Positions 52,352 to 60,852 of a stretch of DNA of 64,000 bases are shown one piece after another. The notes under the pieces are model-generated. The model was not told the origin of the DNA and searched no databases. It worked only from the letters and a program-made list of their open reading frames with translations. Source of the stretch: Filimonas zeae (GTDB taxonomy: Bacteria; Bacteroidota; Bacteroidia; Chitinophagales; Chitinophagaceae). Position numbers and translations under genes: made by a program. Numbering within the stretch: the first letter of the stretch is position 1; every line of letters begins with the position of its first letter. Location of the stretch: assembly GCF_014641615.1 (NCBI RefSeq), contig NZ_BMIB01000001.1:496769-560768 (forward strand). Direction: 5' to 3'.

Positions 52352-53278
52352 TTATCGTTCCTGTTCTTTTGCCATTATTTGTTGTAACCGGGTTGCCATG
52401 CCTGTTTGCTGTAATTGCTTATATACGGTTGGTGGTACGTATTGCTGGTAAGGCAGGCCCTGTAACATACAATCGCGTACCAGGGTACTGCTTACGGGCA
52501 GGCCGGTGTTAAATGTTTTTACCGGATAGCCGCCAGTGGCTGCCATAGCCATGGTGCCAGGGTTGGTGGTGTATATGTATTGAAAGGCGGGCAGCAGGCT
52601 TTCCAGCTCGTACAGGTTTTCCATATAGTAATCGCTATACGGCAGGGCGGCCAGGTAATATTTACCGGGCGCCAGTTCTTCTAATACCGGCAGAAGCATT
52701 GCCAGCCTTTCGCCTCCGGTGGCAATGTTGGTGGGCTGGTGTGAGCGTTCTGCCATGGCTATTACCACTACTATTTCTTCTACCTCCTGCAGCATCTGTG
52801 TAAGGCAGGCTACATGCCCGTTATGCAAAGGTTGTGTTCTGGTAACAAACAAACCTCTTGCAGGTGTTGGCAGTGGTACCGCAGGCCATTGTATGGCAGC
52901 GCCGGAGGGTTGTGGTAACGGGTGTACGGGAACACGTAAGGATGCCTGCATGGCCGGTATGTTATTTCCGGGGCTGGTATATACCTGGTTAAATGCAGGG
53001 CATACAACCCGCCATTTTAACCAGGTGTACAATGGCGTAGCCCCGCGTGAGGGTACGGGAAGCAGATATACGGGTATGCATATGTGTGCCTGTAGCAACT
53101 GACGCAGCTGTACTACAAAGTCGCCTCCTGTAACAGCGGCGGTATTGGCAGGGTACAGATCATCTTCCTGCAACAGTATAATCAGTTCATCGCAACTGCT
53201 GGTAAGTTGTTGTATAAAAGAAAGCTGGGTGCCGGTAAGCGCTCGCCAGTCTGTTGCCAATAAGGTACGTTTGCACAT
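52352..53278 (-). CDS. HxGH-type nucleotidyltransferase with an extra N-terminal domain
   Basis: The C-terminal half (about 140-308) is a cytidylyltransferase-fold nucleotidyltransferase like archaeal NadM: GLFVTRTQPLHNGH (HNGH at 152-155) and VSSTLVRD at 262-269, the equivalent of ISSTxxR. The N-terminal half (1-135) starts with a similar pattern, LLATDWRALTGTQLSFIQQL, but lacks HxGH, so it may be a degenerate copy of the same fold. The enzyme would transfer AMP or CMP to a phosphorylated substrate, perhaps the product of the kinase upstream in the operon. Substrate not inferable. Confidence 0.78.
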   Translation of the reverse strand: MCKRTLLATDWRALTGTQLSFIQQLTSSCDELIILLQEDDLYPANTAAVTGGDFVVQLRQLLQAHICIPVYLLPVPSRGATPLYTWLKWRVVCPAFNQVYTSPGNNIPAMQASLRVPVHPLPQPSGAAIQWPAVPLPTPARGLFVTRTQPLHNGHVACLTQMLQEVEEIVVVIAMAERSHQPTNIATGGERLAMLLPVLEELAPGKYYLAALPYSDYYMENLYELESLLPAFQYIYTTNPGTMAMAATGGYPVKTFNTGLPVSSTLVRDCMLQGLPYQQYVPPTVYKQLQQTGMATRLQQIMAKEQER

Positions 53279-53287
53279 AGGTTTTTT

Positions 53288-54289
53288 TTAGGTGTATTGT
53301 AATACCTGATGAAAGCAGGGAAGAAAGCCGATGCCTGGCTGCAGTTGCCATACGCCGTCAAACGCGTTGCGCAGATATAGCATGGCCTGATCCAGACAGA
53401 ACCAGGGTTTCCATAAAGTATCGTATTCTGTAAAGAAGGCATCGCACAAGCCCTTTTCTGCGCGGCGGTAAGTATAGATTGCCAGTTGCAGTGCGGCAGC
53501 ATTGTATTGAAAAGGTGCATCTGAATTGCCTTCTTTACAGGTGCGGAAGGCAGCCAGAATCACATCTTTTTCGCAGGCATCCCAGGTGGCCAGCTCAAAA
53601 TCGAGCAGGCCGGTAAGCCGGTCGTTTTCAAACAATACGTTTTCGGTTTGTATATCGCCATGTATCCACTGATAACGTGCCTGCTGCCAGGGAAAGCGTA
53701 CCTGCATGGCCTGTTGCAAACGGGTGGCTGCCTGTGTAAAGGCGGGCCAGTGTGCGGTAACATACCTGCCTGTATCTGTTGCAGCCAGTATAGCAGGTGC
53801 CTTATCGGGTAACTGATACCATACCATATCTGTGGCGGCTTTGCCAATGGAGGGTATGGTGTGCATAGCGCGATGAAGCAGCGCCAGCTGATGAAACAGT
53901 TGTTGTAGCTGCTGCGGGCTGCATTGCTGCCACCACAGGCAGGGTATACTACCGTTGATATGTGTAAAGCAATGCAGAAAGTGTTGCTGCCCATTAATGG
54001 TAATATGCTGCTGCGGTAGTGTAACCAATGCAGGCACGGGCAGGTTGGTAAACTGCGCCAGGGCATTGAGAATATGTGCTTCTGCTGCTACGCTTGCTGC
54101 TGTGCGGTTGGTACGTGCTATACGTGCGGAATAGCGTTGATTGGCTGCCGTGGTAATACTGTAATTTTTATTGGAATAGCCGCCCGAGTGCTCTATATGC
54201 CTTAACGGGCCGAGGACTGGCGCTACTGCGGCTTCCAGCACTTCTTCATCGGTAACGGTTTGCAGGCCTGTATATGCATCTGCTGTCAT
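53288..54289 (-). CDS. APH/homoserine-kinase-II-like small-molecule kinase
   Basis: The 333-residue protein has the phosphotransferase motifs HGDIQTENVLF (His210, Asp212, Asn217) and LLDFELATWD (Asp230), with a P-loop-like GGYSNKNYSI near 36-45. The family phosphorylates hydroxyls of aminoglycosides, choline, homoserine and other small molecules. It is the first gene of the six-gene operon, 9 bases before the nucleotidyltransferase gene. It could phosphorylate a pathway intermediate, or confer self-protection on the producer. Confidence 0.85.
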   Translation of the reverse strand: MTADAYTGLQTVTDEEVLEAAVAPVLGPLRHIEHSGGYSNKNYSITTAANQRYSARIARTNRTAASVAAEAHILNALAQFTNLPVPALVTLPQQHITINGQQHFLHCFTHINGSIPCLWWQQCSPQQLQQLFHQLALLHRAMHTIPSIGKAATDMVWYQLPDKAPAILAATDTGRYVTAHWPAFTQAATRLQQAMQVRFPWQQARYQWIHGDIQTENVLFENDRLTGLLDFELATWDACEKDVILAAFRTCKEGNSDAPFQYNAAALQLAIYTYRRAEKGLCDAFFTEYDTLWKPWFCLDQAMLYLRNAFDGVWQLQPGIGFLPCFHQVLQYT

Positions 54290-54430
54290 ACTACGTTATT
54301 TAGCCTATTTAGTTTTTGTGGCCCACCCTTGTTACAGGTAGTGAGCCATGGTAACGAAACGTTGGTTTGCGTTGTTTGTACGCAAATTTATGGTGTAACA
54401 GGTGGAACGGCCAAATAATTTACCTCCGGC

Positions 54431-54859
54431 TTATTTTTTAGCGCTACGCATGGCTTTTACTTTTTTAACAGCCGGGTCTTTTACAAATGTGTTGTATTCG
54501 GGGCTGTTAACAGCATACAGGGCAATTTTCCCTTCCTCATCTGCATGAATGCCAAAGCCCGCTTTTTTAGTAAGGGGGGAGGCACGCAGGCAGGCCTGGC
54601 CTTTAGAGAAGAATTGTTCTCTTGCTGCCTTGTATTCGCTCCGGGTAAGATCGTTTCTATCGGCATATACCTGAAACAGTACATCATCGGAGGTGTATTT
54701 GTACGGGTGTGCGGCAATAAGCTGGTATTGCATTTCGGCCACGGTTTTATTGTCGCCTTTTGCCTGGGGAACCTTGCCTTCTGTGGCGGTGGAATCTTCT
54801 GCCACCTCAATAAAAGTGTTGAGGTAATTGGTGGTATGTACCTTTTCTTTTTTATTCAT
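54431..54859 (-). CDS. DUF6157 family protein
   Basis: I start at the ATG at 54859 (MNKKEKVHTTNYLNTFIEVA); a longer frame upstream has no family sequence. The 142 residues match the DUF6157 pattern: HTTNYLNTFIEVAEDS, HPYKYTSDDVLFQVYADRN, FFSKGQACLRASPLTKKAG and the VKKVKAMRSAKK tail. Function is unknown; it is short and cytoplasmic. It diverges from the speD operon and is separated from the kinase gene by a 141-base promoter region. Confidence 0.82.
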   Translation of the reverse strand: MNKKEKVHTTNYLNTFIEVAEDSTATEGKVPQAKGDNKTVAEMQYQLIAAHPYKYTSDDVLFQVYADRNDLTRSEYKAAREQFFSKGQACLRASPLTKKAGFGIHADEEGKIALYAVNSPEYNTFVKDPAVKKVKAMRSAKK

Positions 54860-54951
54860 ACGGGTGGTTATTGGTGTTTTAAAATGCTTTCCAGGTAAAA
54901 TTAATGGCAAATGTGATTGCGTGGCAATGCGGAATGCAATAAATTGGCGCT

Positions 54952-55305
54952 GTGAAATACATACCAGGCACCCATATTGTAGCAACGCTGGAAACAAAGG
55001 AGATTGCGTTGCTGAGCACCTATGAGGCTTTCCGGGCAGAGGCTGACCGGCTTATTGCGGCTTACGGGCTGCATAATCTGGGTGAGGTATATCACCATTT
55101 TTCGCCTGCCGGTTTTACGGCAGTTATCTGTTTAAGTGAAAGCCATCTTTCTGTGCATACCTGGCCGGAGTTTGGGAAAGTGAACCTGGATATATACCTG
55201 AGCAACCACCAGCGCAGCAACGACGGAACGGTACAGGCCATTTACACGGCGCTGGTTTTGTTTTTTAAGGCAGAGATACTTCAACAACAAAATATTACCC
55301 GATAA
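54952..55305 (+). CDS. speD: S-adenosylmethionine decarboxylase proenzyme
   Basis: The 117-residue protein is the short prokaryotic AdoMetDC class. The self-processing site LSESHLSVHTWPE places the pyruvoyl-forming Ser at about residue 64, and GLHNLGEVYHHFSPAGFT is the other conserved part. It makes decarboxylated AdoMet, the aminopropyl donor for the spermidine-synthase-like enzyme encoded at 57606. It is the first gene of a co-directional operon with short spacers. Confidence 0.93.
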   Translation: MKYIPGTHIVATLETKEIALLSTYEAFRAEADRLIAAYGLHNLGEVYHHFSPAGFTAVICLSESHLSVHTWPEFGKVNLDIYLSNHQRSNDGTVQAIYTALVLFFKAEILQQQNITR

Positions 55306-55309
55306 GCTT

Positions 55310-57211
55310 ATGGCAACCGTGAACGGACTTTATGCCTGCGATTCCTGCAATGCCACGCTTTCCTTTGTTAGTAAGGATACGCAATGGATGGCCTGCGGTG
55401 GCTGCGGCACTGTTCATTACCGGTACGATGGTATTGCCCCGGTGCGGAAACCGGTAAAGGCCATACGCACCAGTAACGATCTTATACAGCCGGGCACCAC
55501 CGGGCGCTGGCACGGAAAAGCCTTTCAGGTGCTGGGGCGGGTACGTTACCGGTTTGAAGATGGGCTGATAAACTTCTGGACGGTAATGATGGAAGATGGC
55601 CTGGTGCAGTACCTGAGTGAAGGGTATGGGCTGTATGCCATGCTGGTTAAATTTTCGCCTGCGCCTGCTATTGATTTGAAAGTGTTTCGCGAAGCGGGGG
55701 AGCATACCGAAGTGGACGGGCAGAAAAGCGTGCTGGAAAGCATAGCCCGGAGTGTGGGTTATGAGGCAGAGGGGGAAGCGTGGGATGTGTTTGGAGCCTA
55801 CTTTGACCGGAAGCCTGTTTTTTATGATTTTGCCCGGCTTAATGGCGACTATATAACACTGGCTACGGTGGATACTATTGTGGCGGCATTTGAGGTGCAT
55901 AGCTGCACTTTTGCACAACTGCAATTGCAGCAACTGAATGAGGCTGTGGTAATACCGGAGAAGATAGTTTGTAACCGTTGTAAAAACAGGATTGAGCTGG
56001 TAAGCTACCCTTATGCCGAAAGTTATGCCTGCCAGTGCGGTGCAAAGCTGGAGCTGGAAAAAGACGGTGAGTTCAGGAAAGATGGTGCCTTTGGCAATAC
56101 CAGATCTGCCATCCGGCTGGGTGCTACCGGCGTTATAAAAGGCATATCGTATACGTTGATTGGATATGCGGTAAAGCAGGATAACACGCAGTATAAAAGC
56201 AAGTGGCGTGAATATGTGCTGTATAACCGTGCAGAGGGATATGCGTGGCTGAGTGAATATGAAGGCAACTGGATTTACAGCCGGGAGCAGGAGGTGGCAC
56301 CGGTTATTGCCAATATGCCGGCGATAAAAGAATTTAGTTATAAGCGCAAGACTTTTCGTTTGTATAGCCGGTACGGTTACCGGATTGTTGCGGCAGAAGG
56401 TGAGTTTCCGGGAAAGGCATTTGGTGCGGCTTTTACCCGCTGCCGGGAATTTATTCATCCGCCATATATGTGGGCGGAAGAAGAAGACAGCAAAGAGCAG
56501 GTGAGTTATTACCTGGGTGAATATATTGACCGGAAAGACCTGGAGAAAGCTTTTGGTGTGCAATTGCCGAAGGAAAAGGAGATGGGCATGTTATCCCCGC
56601 CTTTTATACAGCCACGGCGTCTGGTATTGGTTACGTTTATTGCAGCGTTGGTGTTACTGGGGGTACATCTGTTATCGGGCCGTACCGGTACAGAAACTAT
56701 GGTGCTGGAAAAAAACTATGGCTGGGCAGATGCTGCCGGTAAAACGGCACCTGTGCTGGTATCTGAAACATTTAGCCTGCCCAACTGGCGTAATAACGTG
56801 GAGTTAAGTACGCACGCCGATGTGAATGATTCGTGGGTGGGCGCTGATTTTGAACTGGTAAATGCTGAAACGGGTGAGGCGCATGGCTTATCGCAGGGGG
56901 TGGAGTATTACCATGGGTATGAAGATGGGGAAAGCTGGTCGGAAGGAAGTACCCAGGCTTCTGATGTGGTAAGTGGTTTGCCTGCGGGAAAGTATTTTTT
57001 GCGTACGCAGCTATCGCAGGATAGTACTGCGCGGCAACAGGTAACTGAGGTATCTGTAAAACTGAAACGGAACGTAGCGGTGGATTCTAATTTTTATCTG
57101 CTGCTGGGGTTGCTGCTGATATGGCCTGTGGTAACCTATATACGCGTATGGATGGCAGACAAGGCCAGATGGTATAATAGTGATTATTCGCCCTACACAT
57201 ATGATGAATAA
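55310..57211 (+). CDS. DUF4178 domain protein with zinc ribbons and TM segments
   Basis: The 633-residue protein starts 4 bases after speD. It has two zinc-ribbon-plus-DUF4178 units: CDSC ... CGGCG near residues 9-30 with a following DUF4178 domain, and CNRCK ... CQCG near 222-245 with a second DUF4178 domain (YTLIGYAVKQ, then EYVLYNRAEGYAWLSEYEG). Two C-terminal hydrophobic segments (near 443-460 and 600-618) would anchor it, with a domain of about 140 residues between them on the other side of the membrane. DUF4178 commonly keeps company with polyamine genes and DUF350, as here; its role is not known. Confidence 0.82.
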   Translation: MATVNGLYACDSCNATLSFVSKDTQWMACGGCGTVHYRYDGIAPVRKPVKAIRTSNDLIQPGTTGRWHGKAFQVLGRVRYRFEDGLINFWTVMMEDGLVQYLSEGYGLYAMLVKFSPAPAIDLKVFREAGEHTEVDGQKSVLESIARSVGYEAEGEAWDVFGAYFDRKPVFYDFARLNGDYITLATVDTIVAAFEVHSCTFAQLQLQQLNEAVVIPEKIVCNRCKNRIELVSYPYAESYACQCGAKLELEKDGEFRKDGAFGNTRSAIRLGATGVIKGISYTLIGYAVKQDNTQYKSKWREYVLYNRAEGYAWLSEYEGNWIYSREQEVAPVIANMPAIKEFSYKRKTFRLYSRYGYRIVAAEGEFPGKAFGAAFTRCREFIHPPYMWAEEEDSKEQVSYYLGEYIDRKDLEKAFGVQLPKEKEMGMLSPPFIQPRRLVLVTFIAALVLLGVHLLSGRTGTETMVLEKNYGWADAAGKTAPVLVSETFSLPNWRNNVELSTHADVNDSWVGADFELVNAETGEAHGLSQGVEYYHGYEDGESWSEGSTQASDVVSGLPAGKYFLRTQLSQDSTARQQVTEVSVKLKRNVAVDSNFYLLLGLLLIWPVVTYIRVWMADKARWYNSDYSPYTYDE

Positions 57212-57389
57212 ACATTTTTTTCAGAAAGCGTCTTCCTTATATCCCTACCGGTGGTTTATCATCATTACGGTAGTGTTTGTATTGTGGGAGGCCTATGCAG
57301 ATGCTACGGGATACCGTATTGCATCGCTTTTTTCTACCGGCCAGCGCCAGTGGAGTGCGGGTGGCAGGCCGGGGGTAAGACATAAATAA
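57201..57389 (+). CDS. Small single-TM protein of the speD operon
   Basis: I start at the ATG at 57201, overlapping the DUF4178 gene by 11 bases; the second codon is also ATG. The 62-residue protein has one membrane helix (RWFIIITVVFVLWEAYADA) and a basic, Gly-rich tail (STGQRQWSAGGRPGVRHK). No family was named. Tight packing supports it as a real gene. Confidence 0.6.
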   Translation: MMNKHFFQKASSLYPYRWFIIITVVFVLWEAYADATGYRIASLFSTGQRQWSAGGRPGVRHK

Positions 57390-57406
57390 CAGCTAAAAAC
57401 AATTAT

Positions 57407-57613
57407 ATGTATAACTACATTGTAAGTTCTGTGGTGTATTCGTTTATAGGTATTGCCATACTGGTGGTAACTTTTGCACTGGCAGAATGGTTAACACCAC
57501 GCCATAACCTGCGTAAGGAGATACTGGAAAACAAGAACATGCCATTGGCTGTACTGGCGGGCTTTTTTATGCTTGCCATTGCCATCATTATAGCTTCTGC
57601 CATACATGGATAA
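57407..57613 (+). CDS. DUF350 membrane protein
   Basis: The 68-residue protein has two membrane helices (VVYSFIGIAILVVTFALAEW and MPLAVLAGFFMLAIAIIIA) joined by the loop NLRKEILENKN, the classic DUF350 unit. DUF350 proteins recur in operons with polyamine and membrane-stress genes. Its last 8 bases overlap the spermidine synthase gene. Confidence 0.88.
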   Translation: MYNYIVSSVVYSFIGIAILVVTFALAEWLTPRHNLRKEILENKNMPLAVLAGFFMLAIAIIIASAIHG

Positions 57614-59156
57614 TACGGATAAGGAACATGTGGAGGAGCGGGGCAACAGTGCGGAGTGGCTGCTGCTTACGGCTGTTTTTATTATCGCCACCTGCGGTTT
57701 AATTTACGAGCTGGTAGCGGGTACGCTGGCCAGTTATGTACTGGGCGATAGTGTTACCCAGTTCAGCACCATTATAGGTGTGTACCTGTTTTCTATGGGG
57801 GTAGGTTCTTATCTGTCTAAGTTTTTTAACGGGCACCTGCTGCGCCGGTTTATTCAGATTGAATTGCTGGTGGGTATAGTAGGTGGTTTTAGTTCTGCCG
57901 TATTGTTTATTACTTTTCCGCTGGCAGCCTCTTTCCGGTTAATATTATACGCCATTGTGTTTGTAACCGGCGTGCTGGTGGGGTTAGAGATACCGTTGCT
58001 GATGCGTTTGCTGCAGGATAGGGTGGCTTTTAAAGAGTTGGTGAGCCGGGTGTTTGCGGTGGACTATGTAGGCGCTTTACTGGCTTCTCTTATATTTCCT
58101 TTGCTGCTGGTGCCGTATCTGGGGTTGATACGTACTTCGCTGTTTTTTGGTATGCTGAATATACTGGTGGGGTGGTATCTGTTGCGGCGGTTTAAGGGCG
58201 AGGTAAAACGTACGGCTGCTATTCAGCTTACGGCGCTGTTGTTTCTGCTGGCAGAGCTGGCGGCATTTATTGGTGCGGATGCTATTATGAAGCTGAGCGA
58301 GCATCTTCAGTTTTCGGATAAGGTGGTATATGCCACTTCCTCTCCTTATCAGCGTATTGTGTTAACCCGCAACCATAGGGAGTTACGGCTTTTTCTTAAC
58401 GGCAACCTGCAGTTTTCTTCGGCAGATGAATACCGGTATCATGAGGCACTGGTACATCCTGCTATGCAGGCTTCGCCCCAGGTAAAGCGCGTGCTGGTAA
58501 TGGGCGGGGGCGATGGGCTGGCGGTGCGTGAGATACTGAAGTATCCGGGCGTGGAAGCGGTTACACTGGTTGATCTGGATGCGGTTATGACAAAGCTTTT
58601 TACCACGCAGCCTGTTTTAACGGCTATTAACAAACAATCTTTTTCTGACAAACGGGTGAAAGTGTTTAATCAGGATGCTTTTGTATGGTTACGGGATAAC
58701 CGGCAGCAGTTTGATTGTATTATTATCGATTTTCCTGATCCTTCCAATTTCTCTATCGGCAAATTATACAGCACTTCTTTTTACCAACTGGTAAAACGTT
58801 CTTTATCGCCAGCCGGTTATGCGGTAATACAAAGTACCTCGCCTTTTGTGGCGCCCAAAAGTTTCTGGTGTATTAACGCTACGTTGCAGTCGGTAGGTTT
58901 TACTACCATTCCTTATCACAATTATGTGCCTTCGTTTGGTGAGTGGGGGTATGTAATGATAACCCAACGTCCTTCCTATCAGGTGCCGGATACCTTTGCT
59001 ATACCGGCGCGTTACATTAACAAAGGGGTGATGCAGCAGATGCTGTATTTTCCGGATGATATGAAAACGCAGCAGCCGTTAGCGGTAAACCGCCTGAATA
59101 ATCAGGCGCTGGTAGAATACTTTGAGCAGGAGTGGGGCAATTATTCGGAACAGTAA
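57606..59156 (+). CDS. Membrane-anchored spermidine synthase-like aminopropyltransferase
   Basis: The 516-residue protein has about seven N-terminal membrane helices (residues about 18-220) and a C-terminal spermidine-synthase domain. The latter has YQRIVLTRNHRELRLFLNG, VLVMGGGDGLAVREIL near 297-312, VDLD and IIDFPDPSN, the conserved nucleotide and substrate loops. It would transfer aminopropyl groups from decarboxylated AdoMet (made by SpeD) to an acceptor at the membrane. The acceptor need not be putrescine. Confidence 0.9.
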   Translation: MDNTDKEHVEERGNSAEWLLLTAVFIIATCGLIYELVAGTLASYVLGDSVTQFSTIIGVYLFSMGVGSYLSKFFNGHLLRRFIQIELLVGIVGGFSSAVLFITFPLAASFRLILYAIVFVTGVLVGLEIPLLMRLLQDRVAFKELVSRVFAVDYVGALLASLIFPLLLVPYLGLIRTSLFFGMLNILVGWYLLRRFKGEVKRTAAIQLTALLFLLAELAAFIGADAIMKLSEHLQFSDKVVYATSSPYQRIVLTRNHRELRLFLNGNLQFSSADEYRYHEALVHPAMQASPQVKRVLVMGGGDGLAVREILKYPGVEAVTLVDLDAVMTKLFTTQPVLTAINKQSFSDKRVKVFNQDAFVWLRDNRQQFDCIIIDFPDPSNFSIGKLYSTSFYQLVKRSLSPAGYAVIQSTSPFVAPKSFWCINATLQSVGFTTIPYHNYVPSFGEWGYVMITQRPSYQVPDTFAIPARYINKGVMQQMLYFPDDMKTQQPLAVNRLNNQALVEYFEQEWGNYSEQ

Positions 59157-59166
59157 ATATGGATGC

Positions 59167-60789
59167 ATGCACAGACGCGAGTTTATACAGCTTACCTCTG
59201 CCCTGGCAGGAGGTGCATTATTACCGGCTGCGTGTACCCGGCCCACAATTATTGCGGGTGAAATAAAGGGTGTTTCGGCAGCAGTGGGGCATCTGGTACG
59301 GGATGGTGCTTTACAAGGCGCACCTGTAACCACAGAGCGGGCAGATGTGGTAATAATAGGCGGCGGCATCAGTGGCCTGAGCGCGCTGCGCCGGCTGCAC
59401 AGGAACGGCCATCAAAACGTGGTTTTACTGGAACTGGAAGGCCATACGGGTGGTAATGCCTCATCTGGTAGTAATGCAGTAAGCGCCTACCCCTGGGGTG
59501 CGCATTATGTACCGGTACCCAATAATAATCTTACTGAATATCTTTCTTTTTTAGAAGCGTGCGGGGTGGTTACCGGCTATAACCCTGCAGGGTTGCCTGT
59601 GTATAATGAGTTTTACCTGTGTAGCGACCCGCAGGAGCGGTTATATATTAACGGCAGCTGGCAGGATGGGCTGATACCTGCCTCGGGCATTGGTGCAGCA
59701 GATAAAGCAGATATTGACCGCTTTCTGCATCAGATGCATGTGTGGAGTGCGGCGAAGGGTAAGGATGGAAAGGAAGCGTTTGCTATACCGGTAGATGCCT
59801 CCAGCAAAGACCCGGTATATACAGCCCTGGACAGTATAACCATGCAGCAGTGGCTGCAGCAGCAGGGATATGCCAGCCCTTATTTGCACTGGTATGTAGA
59901 TTACTGCACCAGAGATGATTTTGGAACTACTATAGATAAAGTGAGTGCCTGGGCAGGCATACATTATTTTGCCTGCCGTAAGGGGCGTGCTGCCAATGCG
60001 GCTGCTAACGATGTGCTTACCTGGCCGCAGGGTAATGGCTGGTTGGCGGAGCAGCTGAGGCATGATACGGAGGGGGCTATACGTACACAGGCATTGGCTA
60101 CCCGTGTAGTTCCGGTAGAAGGCGGTGTTGCCGTGCATTATTACGATGTGCAACAGAAACAGCTGAAAGCTATTGATGCCCGGCAATGTATTATGGCTAT
60201 ACCGCAGTTTGTGGCTGCCAGGCTGCTGCCGGATGCGGCGGAACGTATGCCGCTGTTACATGCGCATTACCACTATACGCCCTGGGTGGTGGCTAATTTA
60301 ACGGTTAAGCAATTGTACGAGCGTAGTGGTGCACCTGCCAGCTGGGATAATGTAATATACGGTGGCGCATCGCTGGGATATGTAGATGCCACGCAGCAGC
60401 AATTACAGCAGCTGAAGCCTAAGCGGGTACTTACCTATTACCGGCCTTTAGCAACAGCTTCTGCGGTGGAAGAACGCAAGCTGGCACAACAACGCACACA
60501 TGCCCAATGGGTGCAGATGATACTGGATGATTTACGGATAGTACACCCGGATATTGACACCCAAACGGAACGGATAGATGTAATGATACATGCGCATGCC
60601 ATGGCACAGCCCCTGCCGCAGATGATTCATGGCGCAGTACGCCAGCAGTTACGAAAGCCTGTGAATGGCAACATTCACTTTGCACATACTGATGTGGCGG
60701 GTGTGAGCATTTTTGAAGAAGCGTTTTACCAGGGTATACAGGCGGCTGATGCGGTTATGGAGCACCTGATAACAACGCCTGTTTCTTAA
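59167..60789 (+). CDS. Tat-exported FAD-dependent amine-oxidase-like lipoprotein
   Basis: I start at the ATG at 59167 because it gives a twin-arginine signal (MHRREFIQLTSALAGGALLP) followed by a lipobox-like PAAC (Cys23); the earlier GTG lies inside the upstream gene. The 540-residue protein has the FAD-binding GGGISG at 65-70, the GHTGGNASSG segment, and a C-terminal FAD motif including HFAHTDVAGVSIFEEAFYQG. It resembles flavin amine oxidases. Folded export with cofactor and the polyamine operon suggest oxidation of a polyamine or amine in the periplasm. It starts 10 bases after the synthase stop and ends the operon. Confidence 0.85.
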   Translation: MHRREFIQLTSALAGGALLPAACTRPTIIAGEIKGVSAAVGHLVRDGALQGAPVTTERADVVIIGGGISGLSALRRLHRNGHQNVVLLELEGHTGGNASSGSNAVSAYPWGAHYVPVPNNNLTEYLSFLEACGVVTGYNPAGLPVYNEFYLCSDPQERLYINGSWQDGLIPASGIGAADKADIDRFLHQMHVWSAAKGKDGKEAFAIPVDASSKDPVYTALDSITMQQWLQQQGYASPYLHWYVDYCTRDDFGTTIDKVSAWAGIHYFACRKGRAANAAANDVLTWPQGNGWLAEQLRHDTEGAIRTQALATRVVPVEGGVAVHYYDVQQKQLKAIDARQCIMAIPQFVAARLLPDAAERMPLLHAHYHYTPWVVANLTVKQLYERSGAPASWDNVIYGGASLGYVDATQQQLQQLKPKRVLTYYRPLATASAVEERKLAQQRTHAQWVQMILDDLRIVHPDIDTQTERIDVMIHAHAMAQPLPQMIHGAVRQQLRKPVNGNIHFAHTDVAGVSIFEEAFYQGIQAADAVMEHLITTPVS

Positions 60790-60820
60790 AAACTGAAGCT
60801 TTAACAGCATTGTGGTTATA

Positions 60821-60849
60821 AAAAGGCGCCGGGGCTTCCGGCGCCTTTT
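60821..60849. terminator. Bidirectional terminator at end of the speD operon
   Basis: AAAAGGCGCCGG pairs perfectly with CCGGCGCCTTTT around GGCTT. It separates the operon from the converging large secreted protein gene. Confidence 0.9.
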
Positions 60850-60852
60850 CTT

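Noticed and set aside
55295..56563. 422-codon minus-strand open frame
   Set aside because: It lies wholly inside the DUF4178 gene, which has clear domain motifs and fits the operon; the antisense product has no recognisable domain.
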